Source: Chlorobiota bacterium (GTDB lineage: Bacteria > Bacteroidota > Ignavibacteria > Kapaibacteriales > UBA961). Taken from it: DNA of 64,000 bases. The notes under the pieces are model-generated. The model saw nothing but the letters and a program-made list of their open reading frames with translations. It had not been told where the DNA came from and made no database searches. Position numbers and translations under genes: made by a program. Below, in pieces: positions 27,667-37,700 of the stretch. Location of the stretch: the NCBI GenBank assembly GCA_014191195.1, contig BJGZ01000001.1, forward strand, positions 124,001 to 188,000, given 5' to 3'. The first letter of the stretch is position 1; the number at the start of each line of letters is the position of its first letter.

Positions 27667-29424
27667 TCAATTAGCGCGTTTGATCCGAACATTCTCAAAG
27701 AGAAGTCTACCAAACACTTCCGGGCGGAGTCCGATAACGGAAGGTTGTGCTAATCGGTAATTAACGGTATAATATAAAAACACCCAAGGAGCTTCCTCAA
27801 TAACGATTCGCTCCATTTCATTATACATCGCATATCTTTTTGGAACTGAATATCCAGGCCATAAAGCTTGTTCGTATAATGAATCCATAATCCTAGAATG
27901 AATTCTAGTATCATTAAGGCCTTTGGGAGAGGCCAGTGGAGAATAAAAAAGTGCAAGTACATTTTCAGGATCAGGATAATCTGTTATCCAATTGCCACGC
28001 CAAAAACCCAATTTGCCGCCATGCATCATCGAAGAATGCTCTGCGAAATTAACTTGTCTTAAAGATACCTTTATTCCAAGTTTTTGCCATTGCTGTTGCA
28101 AGGCTTCTGCGGTTTGAATAGTTGTTGCATTATTACCTGATTGCATAATTATAGTTGGTAAATTCTTACCATCTGGATAACCTGCTTCAGCTAATAATAC
28201 GCGCGCTTTTTGAGGATTATATGTATATCCCTTCACTTCTCTGGAGAATCCCGGCATAGATGGAGACAATGGTCCATGTTCTGCAGGAACTCCTTTGCCC
28301 TTTAATATATATTTACAAATCGCTTTGCGATCTATAGCATAATTTAAAGCTTGACGCAACAATTTACTTTTCCATAAAGGATAAGCACTTGTTTCAGAAT
28401 TAGCTGCGCTATCTAACATTATTCCACAATACACAATATCTTCAGATTCTTCTCGAATCAGATGATGGTCTGCATATGTTGGCAATAAAGAATCATTTTC
28501 ACCTATAACTTTTGACATAAAAACGGGGTCTAAAGATAATACAATATCAAGTTTACCTTGTTCGTATTCCAAAAACTCAGTTTTTGTGTCTTTTATAAAT
28601 CGTATAATAATACTATCCAGATATGGAAGCCTATTACCGTTTTTGTCAAATCGAAAATAATCCGGATTGCGAGCTAATACTAATTGTTGGTCTGATTTCC
28701 ATGACTTAACCATGAAAGGTCCTGTACCAATTGGATGAATTCCAAATGATTGGCCATAATACTCTATAGCTTCTTTAGGAACAATTTGGCAATAAGACAT
28801 GGTAAGCAAAGAGAGAAATGGAGCAAAGGGTTTGTTAAGTATTATCTTAACCATAGAATCATTAAGAACAATGATGCCCTTAATTCCATCTTTAGGATAT
28901 ATACCTGCTTTGGTAGCTTCGTTAAATTCATCCGCACCTAAAAGACGATTTCTGAAAATCCAAAAACCAGATGTCTTTACACGTGCATCACAAATCCTCT
29001 CAAAACTATATTTCACATCTTGCGCCTTTACAAAACGCTTGATTGAAGTGTTTCCAAAACATGTATCTCTATGAAAACAAATATTAGGTTTTAGTGTAAA
29101 TATCCACTCTTTTCCACTAGAATCAACCTGCCAGCTTTTAGCTAAACATGGCTGAATCACATGATCGGAGTCTAAATCCAATAAGCCACTAAAAATTTGC
29201 CCACCAATTTGTATAGGAGCAGATACTCCTGCCAAACCGGGATCTAGAGTACTTAAACCCTGAGACTCATTATAAGTCAATGTATTGCTTGGTTCATTCC
29301 TTTGATTATTACCACATGAAATAAGTAATAATGAAAAGAAGAACAGAAAACATGCAAGTTCAGTTTTCAAAGTACGAAACCAGATATCTGTAAAAAATAT
29401 CTTTTGTTTTAAAAAACCTGACAT
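27667..29424 (-). CDS. peptide/oligopeptide-type ABC transporter substrate-binding lipoprotein
   Basis: This is a family 5 (SBP_bac_5) solute-binding protein of about 585 residues. Typical segments are STLDPGLAGV near the start, GTGPFMVKSWKSDQQLVLARNPDYFR, and AEAGYPDG. A lipobox LLIS-C shows attachment to a membrane as a lipoprotein. The start is uncertain: ATG 29424 is used here, ATG 29514 would lengthen the n-region further, and a TTG at 29370 would give a compact lipoprotein signal. No permease or ATPase gene is adjacent. The second copy of a GC-rich hairpin repeat lies inside the last 26 codons, at 27717-27743. Confidence 0.85.
   Translation of the reverse strand: MSGFLKQKIFFTDIWFRTLKTELACFLFFFSLLLISCGNNQRNEPSNTLTYNESQGLSTLDPGLAGVSAPIQIGGQIFSGLLDLDSDHVIQPCLAKSWQVDSSGKEWIFTLKPNICFHRDTCFGNTSIKRFVKAQDVKYSFERICDARVKTSGFWIFRNRLLGADEFNEATKAGIYPKDGIKGIIVLNDSMVKIILNKPFAPFLSLLTMSYCQIVPKEAIEYYGQSFGIHPIGTGPFMVKSWKSDQQLVLARNPDYFRFDKNGNRLPYLDSIIIRFIKDTKTEFLEYEQGKLDIVLSLDPVFMSKVIGENDSLLPTYADHHLIREESEDIVYCGIMLDSAANSETSAYPLWKSKLLRQALNYAIDRKAICKYILKGKGVPAEHGPLSPSMPGFSREVKGYTYNPQKARVLLAEAGYPDGKNLPTIIMQSGNNATTIQTAEALQQQWQKLGIKVSLRQVNFAEHSSMMHGGKLGFWRGNWITDYPDPENVLALFYSPLASPKGLNDTRIHSRIMDSLYEQALWPGYSVPKRYAMYNEMERIVIEEAPWVFLYYTVNYRLAQPSVIGLRPEVFGRLLFENVRIKRAN
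27717..27743. repeat. GC-rich hairpin repeat, copy 2 (inside the substrate-binding protein gene)
   Basis: CTTCCG and CGGAAG arms enclose CGGAGTCCG-type inner pairing over 27 bp. It encodes part of SVIGLRPEV in the gene, and copy 1 would read SAIGSMTRRPEE in the matching frame. Copy 1 therefore looks like a duplicate with a 9-bp insertion. Confidence 0.55.
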
Positions 29425-29672
29425 AGGCTTTTTACATTTCACAATAAAAGCAAAAAATTCCATATAGCCAAGCTTTTCAAATACTTGCAAGAAATAAGAT
29501 ATGAATATGTTCATTGTAGTTGTAATATTATTAAATCATGTAAATCTATATTAATCATATAGATAAAGCTGAATATATATATATTGTGTATAGTAAAGTT
29601 TAGTGTTGATACAAATGTAAAAATGTGGAAAAAAACTGAGACTTAATCGTTAAAAAAGTTTGAGAAATTGTA

Positions 29673-29680
29673 TAACTTTG
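29673..29680 (+). promoter_or_regulatory. Bacteroidota-type -7 element
   Basis: TAACTTTG matches TANNTTTG and lies 7 bp before the start codon at 29688, so the transcript would be nearly leaderless. The -33 region reads TTAA, a poor match. Confidence 0.35.
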
Positions 29681-29687
29681 AGATACT

Positions 29688-30212
29688 ATGAAAAACAACA
29701 ATGTCCAAAAAGCCGTATTGGCTATCTTCTTTTTTGCAGTATCTATGTGGTTCGGTGGGGGAATTATAAGGAATGCAATTGCATTTGATTTATTTATTCC
29801 AGGCACACTCGAGTTAAAGCCTTTTTTGAATATTCAGCAAATTAATTATTCTATTCGTTTAATGGGTATAACTTCCTATTATACTATCATTGGTTACATC
29901 ATATCGTTTATATGTGCTTTAGGAATAATGTTTTTACAAAGGGCACAGCTAAAGAAATCTGGTTGGCTATTTATGGCTTTGATATTATTCTTTTTGTGTA
30001 GCCCTATAGAATTTTATCAAATCTATCTAGACACCAAGCTTGTATATTTAACCAATACAATAGATTTTGTTAGTTTATTGCAAGCTGATAAATTATTGAT
30101 AGTATTTCGTGAGCGATTTGATCCAAGATTAACAGCAGCAGGTTTCTTGTCATTTCTCTCATATATTACAGCTTTACTTTTTTTAGCCTGGCAGCCACTA
30201 AAAGCCAAGTAA
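29688..30212 (+). CDS. four-helix integral membrane protein of unknown function
   Basis: The 174-residue protein has four hydrophobic helices, at about 9-30, 58-82, 92-110 and 148-168, with short loops and no catalytic motif that I recognise. It starts 7 bp after a TAACTTTG element. It is followed 33 bp later by the small gene at 30246, so the two are likely co-transcribed. Confidence 0.6.
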   Translation: MKNNNVQKAVLAIFFFAVSMWFGGGIIRNAIAFDLFIPGTLELKPFLNIQQINYSIRLMGITSYYTIIGYIISFICALGIMFLQRAQLKKSGWLFMALILFFLCSPIEFYQIYLDTKLVYLTNTIDFVSLLQADKLLIVFRERFDPRLTAAGFLSFLSYITALLFLAWQPLKAK

Positions 30213-30245
30213 TCATCAACACATTTATATATTAACTGTATCAAA

Positions 30246-30533
30246 GTGAAACTTCAAAGTATTTTAGAGGAATTGCTATCCATTGCTTCTTTGTTGAATT
30301 ATACAGTTCGCAGGGAGAAGGGTAATTTTAGAAGTGGTGATTGCCGCATGAAACAGGACAACTATATTGTTCTTAATTCTTTAGTTCCTTTAGAATCAAG
30401 AATTTCTGTACTGGCAAAAGTAATCTCTATGCATAATTTAGAATTACTTACTATAAAGCCAGCAGTTAGATTGATTATTGAGCAGGAAAAAAATAGGAAG
30501 CCCCAAGAAACAACTATACCGCTTGATTTTTAA
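30246..30533 (+). CDS. small conserved cytoplasmic protein of unknown function
   Basis: This 95-residue product starts at GTG. Its pattern is an N-terminal helix (ILEELLSIASLLNYTVRREKGNF), a Gly-x-Cys segment (SGDCRMKQDNYIVLNSLVPLESR) and a second helix. I recall similar short proteins annotated as hypothetical in Bacteroidota and Chlorobiota, but no function. It ends 6 bp before a terminator. Confidence 0.6.
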   Translation: MKLQSILEELLSIASLLNYTVRREKGNFRSGDCRMKQDNYIVLNSLVPLESRISVLAKVISMHNLELLTIKPAVRLIIEQEKNRKPQETTIPLDF

Positions 30534-30538
30534 AAAAA

Positions 30539-30562
30539 GGCTAAGAAATTTAATTCTTAGCC
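30539..30562. terminator. bidirectional terminator between the small gene and dnaN
   Basis: GGCTAAGAA and TTCTTAGCC form a perfect 9-bp stem with a 6-nt loop, flanked by A and T runs. It can serve the plus gene ending at 30533 and dnaN ending at 30574. Confidence 0.9.
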
Positions 30563-30573
30563 TTTTTTCTTTT

Positions 30574-31683
30574 TTAATTCAATCGCACAGGCATAACAAG
30601 GATTAATAATTCATTATTACCAGGTTCTGGTTCTATCAATGTAGCCTTATTTGCTGAAGAAAATGAAAATCGAATCATCGTATTTCCATCTATAGCTAAT
30701 TGCTGTAATGCTTCTTCAAGATATTTATGGTTAAAACCTATTTCAAAATGTTCTGCACCATAAAATTCGCAAGCAATAGATTCATCAGCAATACTTCCAG
30801 ATTCATCATCTTCTCCGTGAACATGGAGAATGTTGGGCTCTAATGAAATTTTAATTTGGCGACTTGAAGAAGAAGTAAATAAAGCTACTCTTCTAATAAC
30901 ATTTACTAATTCCCTTTGATTAACAATTGCAGTTTTATCATTGTCAGCAGGGATTACATTTTCATATGGAGGAAAACGTTCATCGATGATTCTAGTGATA
31001 ATTGTAGTATTGTTCAAAGAAAATCTTGCATGTGTTCTTGTAACACTCATCAATACATCAGAATCAACTTTTCTCAGAATTTCCATAGCTCTAGATGGAA
31101 TAATCACATCTAAATCTTCAGGCAAATTAGAAGCATTAATTGTAACGCGGGCTAATCTATAACTATCTGTAGCAACACCTAAGACACGATTTCCTCTAAA
31201 TTGAAAAAGCACACCTGTCATAGCTGGACGATATTCATCGTCTGAAACAGCAAACATTGCTTTGTTAGCAATTTTCATGATGTCTGTTGAAGAAAAGAGT
31301 GCTGTTTCTCCTTCCGGGAAAACAGGTTGCATTGGATAGTCTACACTATTCATGCCTTTCATTGTAAACTTACCTGCTGCTGTAGTAAAGGTTAAATCAA
31401 GATTTGGGGATATGTCAATCTCTACAGTACCTTCAGATCCTAAAGACTTAATCAACTCATTAAGTTTTCTAGCTGGTATAAGTACCGAACCTTCAGATTC
31501 TACATGGCATTCAAAAGAAGTTGATATTGTCATTTCTTGATCTGATGCAATCATTGACAATGAATTATTAATCAATGTACAATGAATATGCTCTAATACA
31601 GGCAATGTTGATTTTGGTGGTATTGCTGGTAAAACACGAAATATTGCCTTTTGAAAATCGCCCAATGAGACTGAAAATTTCAT
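30574..31683 (-). CDS. dnaN: DNA polymerase III beta subunit (sliding clamp)
   Basis: The 369-residue protein has the three-domain clamp length and the typical ends: MKFSVSLGDFQKAIFRVLPAIPPKSTLPVLEHI at the start and LLILVMPVRLN at the C-terminus. The clamp encircles DNA and tethers polymerase III. dnaA is 16 kb away at 47.2 kb, so the classic dnaA-dnaN arrangement is broken, as is common in this group. The HPr gene lies 45 bp upstream in the same direction. Confidence 0.97.
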   Translation of the reverse strand: MKFSVSLGDFQKAIFRVLPAIPPKSTLPVLEHIHCTLINNSLSMIASDQEMTISTSFECHVESEGSVLIPARKLNELIKSLGSEGTVEIDISPNLDLTFTTAAGKFTMKGMNSVDYPMQPVFPEGETALFSSTDIMKIANKAMFAVSDDEYRPAMTGVLFQFRGNRVLGVATDSYRLARVTINASNLPEDLDVIIPSRAMEILRKVDSDVLMSVTRTHARFSLNNTTIITRIIDERFPPYENVIPADNDKTAIVNQRELVNVIRRVALFTSSSSRQIKISLEPNILHVHGEDDESGSIADESIACEFYGAEHFEIGFNHKYLEEALQQLAIDGNTMIRFSFSSANKATLIEPEPGNNELLILVMPVRLN

Positions 31684-31728
31684 TATAATTCTATGAAATA
31701 GTGTAAAAGATTAATAAGAAAAATCTGA

Positions 31729-31995
31729 TTATAATTCGCCAAAACCAGAGTTGAAGAAAACGACAATTTCTTCGATTGCCTTGGTTTCATCTGGCCCATC
31801 ACAAGTAATTTCCAATTTGCAACCAAGCTCTGCTGCTAATGTCATAACTCCAATAATACTTTTAGCATTTATTGAAAAGCCATCTCTGTCAAGAAATATT
31901 TCTGATTTATATTTTGCAGCAAGCTTTACAAGTACTGCTGCTGGCCTTGTATGTAGCCCAGCTCTGTTTTTTACTGTTACTGTTGATTTTAACAT
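31729..31995 (-). CDS. ptsH: HPr family phosphocarrier protein
   Basis: The product has 88 residues. With the ATG at 31995, the phosphorylated histidine falls at His15 (AGLHTRPA) and the regulatory serine at Ser46 (AKSIIGVM), exactly the canonical HPr numbering. A TTG at 32004 would add three residues and is rejected. HPr passes phosphate in PTS transport; in Bacteroidota-type genomes with few PTS genes it may be mainly regulatory through Ser46. No enzyme I or permease is in the window. Confidence 0.93.
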   Translation of the reverse strand: MLKSTVTVKNRAGLHTRPAAVLVKLAAKYKSEIFLDRDGFSINAKSIIGVMTLAAELGCKLEITCDGPDETKAIEEIVVFFNSGFGEL

Positions 31996-32115
31996 GCTTA
32001 TCAAATAATCTGATTTTTACTTATATATTTTTTTAATTTACACAATCTGCATAGTCACTTCAAAAGATTTTATCATCTAACAAGATTTATTTGATTTTGC
32101 AGTGGAATGCTGATA

Positions 32116-32144
32116 TTGAATACTTAACAGATATCGTATTTTTG
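32116..32144 (+). promoter_or_regulatory. probable promoter of gmhA
   Basis: TTG (32116-32118), an 18-bp spacer and TATTTTTG (32137-32144) match the TTTG-N19-TANNTTTG promoter closely. The transcript would start about 47 bp before gmhA. Confidence 0.45.
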
Positions 32145-32197
32145 TTGATATTATTGTATTCAAATCTTCTTTCATATGTAACTAAAGAGATTATTAT

Positions 32198-32791
32198 ATG
32201 CATTTTTCAAGTTTAATTGAACAAGTAGTAAAAGATTCTATTGCTACAAAAGAATTATTATTGGAGCGTCAAAAGCAAGAAATAGAGCGAATTGGACTAC
32301 TTTTGGCCGATAGATGTAAGAATGGGGGCAAAATTCTTTTTTGTGGAAATGGTGGAAGTGCAGCAGATTCTCAACATTTAGCCGCAGAGCTTGTTATAAG
32401 GTTAAGAGGTCACATCAATAGGGCAGCTATTCCTGCAATGGCATTAACTGTAGACCCCTCTATTATGACTGCTGGAGGTAATGATATCGGATTTGAAAAT
32501 ATTTTTGCAAGATGCGTCGAAGCTTATGGACGACCTGGTGATGTATTAATAGGAATTTCTACAAGTGGAAATTCTGAAAATGTAAAAAGGGCTATTATTC
32601 AAGCAAAAAAACAAGGTGTATATACTATTGGTTTACTAGGTGGAACTGGTGGTACCTTAATTGATGATTGCGAAGATGCAGTACTTGTTCCTAGTTCTGT
32701 TACAGCACGCATTCAAGAATCACATATTATGATTGGTCATATTTGGTGCGAAATCATCGAAGAAGTGTTATTTCCTGAATTATTTCAATAG
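32198..32791 (+). CDS. gmhA: phosphoheptose (sedoheptulose 7-phosphate) isomerase
   Basis: GmhA converts sedoheptulose 7-phosphate to D-glycero-D-manno-heptose 7-phosphate, the first step in LPS-core or S-layer heptose synthesis. The 197-residue SIS-domain protein has the FCGNGGSAADSQHLAAELV segment (His and Glu metal ligands), ISTSGNSENV (phosphate-binding serines) and QESHIMIGH near the end. It is a single gene whose end overlaps convergent comEC by 7 bp. It supports a Gram-negative envelope. Confidence 0.94.
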   Translation: MHFSSLIEQVVKDSIATKELLLERQKQEIERIGLLLADRCKNGGKILFCGNGGSAADSQHLAAELVIRLRGHINRAAIPAMALTVDPSIMTAGGNDIGFENIFARCVEAYGRPGDVLIGISTSGNSENVKRAIIQAKKQGVYTIGLLGGTGGTLIDDCEDAVLVPSSVTARIQESHIMIGHIWCEIIEEVLFPELFQ

Positions 32792-34710
32792 TCAGGAATA
32801 TCAATAATCTGAACAAAGTGTTTTGCTTTGTATGCCTTTTTTGTCAGTAAGCCTATATAATTATAAAATAATGTAGGCTTTACTTCTTTATAAACTAAAG
32901 ATGAATTCTGCTTGCTTTTTTGTATTGATTTAGCCGTTATCACAGAGCATTTTCCAGCAACATATAGTGAAATTTTTTGTGGACTATTTTTGTGTATAAA
33001 GTTTAGGATAGTTTTATCTACCGAAGAATACTGTTGTGCTTTTCTGTCAAATAGCAGAAATGTGATGTGCTGATCCGGAACTGATTGAGTAAACAATCCA
33101 ATGATCGTTTTTCCTGCATATAATGAAATTGTATGAGAAATATACTTCTTATCCTGAATTTCTTGTATTTGTATATATGAGTGGATTCCACAAAAAACAA
33201 TAATTGAACTTATAACTCTTAAGAAAAAAACTGTTCTATTCTTACAGTTAACAATATACATGCTTATTGAACATATTACTAGTCCATATATCCAGGCATA
33301 GTGAGATCGAAATTCAATCCATGAACATTCAGAAATCCATAGATGAACAGAATTGATAGAATTCAGTACATAATGTGATGGTAATACATATAGTATAGAA
33401 ATACCTTGATTTATGGGGTACAATAGAATCGCAAAAATACTCCAAATCATAGCCAAACTTATTGCAGGTAATAAAAGGATATTTGCGATAGGACTAATTA
33501 TTGAAATCGATTCAAAATAATAGCCAATGATTGGTGCCATTATTATTGATGCAGAAAAAGAGACAGAAATTGCATCTATCATCCATGGAGGTAGAAATTT
33601 TTGTAAGCCAAGTTCTATGATCTGTTTTTTTATACTAGGCGAAAAAATTAATAAGCCAATCATTGCACAAATCGACATAAAAAAGCCTGCCGAGTGCAAT
33701 AAAGAGGGGTCTAATATTAACATTACTATAATTACAGCACATAGCGTATTGATAGAATATTGTTTTCTTCCTGATAATTGAATTGACATTGACATAAAAG
33801 ACATGATGCCAGCTCTAATTGCGGGTGGATCCATTCCTGTAATCAATAAAAATATTGAAACACATACAGTAAAGACTATAAATCGTATCCATCCTTTATT
33901 GATAAATCCTAAAACTAAGGTTAATCCAAAAGCAATGATGCCTGCATGAAAGCCACTAACTGATAATATATGGGCAGTTCCTGCCATTGTATATGCTTTT
34001 TTTAACTCTTTGCTTATACCTTTGGTTTCACCTAATAATAAGCCTATAACTATGTTTTCTGTTGATTGTGGATATAATGAAACAATTATTGATTGTATAT
34101 ATTGTGAACTATAGTAAGCATAAGAATACAAGGTATTCTTTCTCTCTATAATGGCCGTGTTTCTTGATTGTGCAGAAGCACAAAATTGAATATCAAGTGC
34201 TTTGCAATAAGAAGCTTGGTTAAATAGACCAGGTAATTGAATGTGTTCTGGCAAAGAAACTTTGGCAGTACTCCATATAATCGATCCAATAGAAAAGTTT
34301 TTTGCTTGTTTTGCTTCCCCAATTGTTAAAAGAATTCTACATGATTCTATCCTTGGTAATTGCTTGGTATCTATCCATCCTTTTATAATATAGATAGCAT
34401 AGACACTATCTTTTTGGACAATAGAGACAATTTCACCCTTGATCGTGGCATCCATCCTTGGAATAATTCTTTTTTGAGAATGGATTTCAATTTCATTGGA
34501 TCTCTGGCCAATCCACATCCCCAAAAATATTGCGGCTATCCAATAACTGTAATTTCTTGATACCTTAGAAATTCCACTTAGTATCAAAATGAAACTAAAG
34601 ATCAAAAAAGTATAAGAGTGAAGGCTATAGTTTCCAGCAATACACATTGCAATACCAAAGATAATGGCAAGCATTAGCTTTGTTGCTGGATATATAGTAA
34701 TTGTTTTCAT
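32785..34710 (-). CDS. ComEC/Rec2-family DNA-uptake channel protein
   Basis: The 641-residue protein has an N-terminal membrane part with an OB-like DUF4131 domain (IKGEIVSIVQKDSVYAIYI), then the Competence domain of about ten helices. The marker segments are LLGETKGISKELKKAYTMAGTAHILSVSG and GMDPPAIRAGIMS. The metallo-beta-lactamase domain of Bacillus ComEC is absent, as in many Bacteroidota. It would move single-stranded DNA through the inner membrane in natural transformation; competence itself is inferred. It starts after a terminator for the amidohydrolase gene. Confidence 0.85.
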   Translation of the reverse strand: MKTITIYPATKLMLAIIFGIAMCIAGNYSLHSYTFLIFSFILILSGISKVSRNYSYWIAAIFLGMWIGQRSNEIEIHSQKRIIPRMDATIKGEIVSIVQKDSVYAIYIIKGWIDTKQLPRIESCRILLTIGEAKQAKNFSIGSIIWSTAKVSLPEHIQLPGLFNQASYCKALDIQFCASAQSRNTAIIERKNTLYSYAYYSSQYIQSIIVSLYPQSTENIVIGLLLGETKGISKELKKAYTMAGTAHILSVSGFHAGIIAFGLTLVLGFINKGWIRFIVFTVCVSIFLLITGMDPPAIRAGIMSFMSMSIQLSGRKQYSINTLCAVIIVMLILDPSLLHSAGFFMSICAMIGLLIFSPSIKKQIIELGLQKFLPPWMIDAISVSFSASIIMAPIIGYYFESISIISPIANILLLPAISLAMIWSIFAILLYPINQGISILYVLPSHYVLNSINSVHLWISECSWIEFRSHYAWIYGLVICSISMYIVNCKNRTVFFLRVISSIIVFCGIHSYIQIQEIQDKKYISHTISLYAGKTIIGLFTQSVPDQHITFLLFDRKAQQYSSVDKTILNFIHKNSPQKISLYVAGKCSVITAKSIQKSKQNSSLVYKEVKPTLFYNYIGLLTKKAYKAKHFVQIIDIPDY

Positions 34711-34742
34711 AATGTTCCCCTGAAACTGTCGCTAAAATAAAA

Positions 34743-34774
34743 AAACCGTTCGAATACTAGATTCAGAACGGTTT
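34743..34774 (-). terminator. intrinsic terminator after the amidohydrolase gene
   Basis: AAACCGTTC and GAACGGTTT form a 9-bp stem, extended by an inner GAAT/ATTC. On the minus strand a T run follows. It lies between the amidohydrolase stop (34794) and comEC. Confidence 0.85.
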
Positions 34775-34793
34775 CTCAATTATCTCATTTGTT

Positions 34794-37700
34794 TTATTCT
34801 TCAGAACCAGCAATCTCGTCAAAAATATCTTCGCAATCATAAAGGTGTTTTTTAGAACCGGTTTTAATCCGAGTAGTTTCACCATTATTTGCAAATTCAA
34901 TTGCTTTTTGTTCAAGGGCAGCTCTTATTGCAGCATCTCTTTTTCTTAAGAGTTCATCTGTTTTTCTATCGAAATAACATTTACCATCAATATATGTTTG
35001 TTCTGGCTTAGAAAAATTAGACAAAGGATTTGCGCTCCACACAACTAAATCGGCATCTTTACCAATTTCTAGTGAGCCAATAGAATTATCAACTTTAAGA
35101 AGCTTTGCCGGATTTATCGTCACAAATTTAATAGCTTCTTCTTCTGAAACATTTCCATACTTAACAGATTTTCCAGCTTCTTGATTTAATCTTCTGGCCA
35201 TTTCTGCATCATCAGAATTGATTGCTACAGTAACACCTTGTTCATGCATAATTCCTGAATTTTGAGGAATAGCATCAAAAACTTCAAATTTATAAGCCCA
35301 CCAATCGGAAAAGCTAGAACCTCCAACTCCATGTTCAGACATTTCCTTTGCTACTTTATACCCTTCTAAAATATGTGTAAAGGTATTTATTTTAAATTTG
35401 AATTCCTCTGCTAATCTGATGAGCATAAGAATTTCACTTTGAACATAGGAATGGCAATGAATAAAACGTTTAGAGCGAATGATTTCTAGCAAAATTTCTA
35501 ATTGTATGTCTTTTCTAGGGGCAATTTTTATCCCAGGATTTGCATTAAAATCACCCCATGATTTTTCATATTCCAGGGCTGCTCTAAAGCCATCACGCAT
35601 AATTTCTTCTACACCCATACGGGTTTGAGGGTAACGAGAAGAGAATTTATCTCCCCAATTAGCTTGTTTAACATTTTCACCCAATGCAAATTTAATAGTG
35701 CCAGGAAAATTCATTTTTAAATTATCTGCGTCTTCTCCCCAACGTAATTTTATCAATTGAAGTTGTCCACCAATCGGATTTGCAGAACCATGTAATAGAT
35801 GGCTTGCGGTAACCCCACCGGCTAATTGACGATATATATTGATATCATCAGGTTGTAAAACATCTCCGATATGAACTTCTGCGGTAATTGCATGAGTGCC
35901 TTCGTTTACACCTGATTCAATGGCAATATGAGAATGTTCATCTATGATACCAGGAGAAATATGCTTATCTGTAGCATCAATAATTGTATCTGCTTTTTGT
36001 GGTAAATCTTTACCTATGCTAACAATTTTTCCTTCGCTTATCAAGATATCACTATTCTTTAAAATTCCATCTTTTGCAGCAGTCCATATAGTAGCATTTC
36101 TAAATAATACTGTTTTTTGTTGGGGTTTTACTAAAAAACCAAATGGTTCATCTGGACTCATAATTGGAAAAGACGGCTTTAATAATGCATCGTCTTTATC
36201 TTCTGATTTTTTTTCTACATAAGAACTATCCCTAACTGCTGTCCAACCTATTTCTCTACCTGTAGGTAATAATGCAGTCCCACGTGCATTTAAGGAATCC
36301 ATAATGCCACTAAAACGTATAAGCCCAAGAATATATAGTGAATCACCATTAAAACTAAACTGAACATTTTTACCAGAATTAGAGAATTTGACAGGTATCT
36401 TTAGAGAATCTTTATTTGCAGAGCATTCTGGAGATTCAGCTTTTCCGTTTATTGTAAACTTAATTACAGGCATGGATTCTGCGATAAGCCTCCAATAACC
36501 TCGTATATCATTTTCGATAAAAGGACTAATAATATCTTCGTCGCCGGCTGTATATACAGAGCGAATTGTCCCTTTTTCAAAAATATTATCATCGGCAATA
36601 ATAAGATTAGCCATTTTCCCCGGACTTATTGTACCTGCAATGTCCTGAATTCCCCAAAGTTTTGCTGGGACAGTTGTTAGAGCTGCTAGAGCAGACTCAC
36701 TTTTCAAGCCATATTTAATAGCCTTTCGGATATTCTTTAAAAAGGCTGATTTATCTTTTAAGCCATATGCAGTTAAACAAAATGGAATAGACACTGAATC
36801 TAATAATGCGGGATTTGCTGGTGCAGCATCCCAAGCTTTTAAATCAGACAAAGAAACAGCCGCTGCATTTTGCAAAGTGCTAACATCTGGAACTGCGGGA
36901 AAATTTATTGGTAAAATAATAGTTGGTTTTACTGATTGAATTGAGCTTAGCCTACGATATTCTTTACCGCTTCCATAATAAATACATTGCAATCCAAATT
37001 CATTTGCAATCTTTGATGCTCTCAACATTCCATGTTCATTACCGGCTTCAAATACAATAGGTGTTTTTTTGCTAAGAACATTTGCTAAAGATTCTAATGT
37101 AAGATTGATTTCGATGCCTTGTTTTTTTGTTTGGCCATACCATTGAGCATCGTAAAAGGCTTGTCTAATTAATGCGATACTTCCCATCAAAGAACTGGGA
37201 TAAGCATTTCTAGAATTACCTTTTCTAAACGATAACCATTGGCTAATATCAGATTTCACGGTAATATCTGATGCGGCGCCACTTTTAGCCAGTACTATCG
37301 CTGAGCTTCCACGCATAATGCCATCCATAGAATTTACATGAGCCATTGTAAATCCATTTTTATGCATTTCTGTTGCAGTTTTATCATCTATGCCAACAAA
37401 TGAAGCTGCCCTGAACTCTGGTTTTATAGCTTCATTCCAATAAAAAGCACCTCGATTTAATGCTCCTGGTTTTTCTAATTCATCTTCGTCTTCAGTATTT
37501 CTTTTAGATGGAGCTGCATTCATTCCTACATTAGAATAGGATTCGATAAATCCAGGGTATATCCATGCACCCTTCATATTCTTGATAGTTGCTCCGCTAG
37601 GAATTGGAATTCCGATGCCAACAGACTCTATTTTTCTATTATGAATAATAATAGTTGCATTCTGAAGAATCTTACCAGGTTCAGTTATAACAGTACACTG

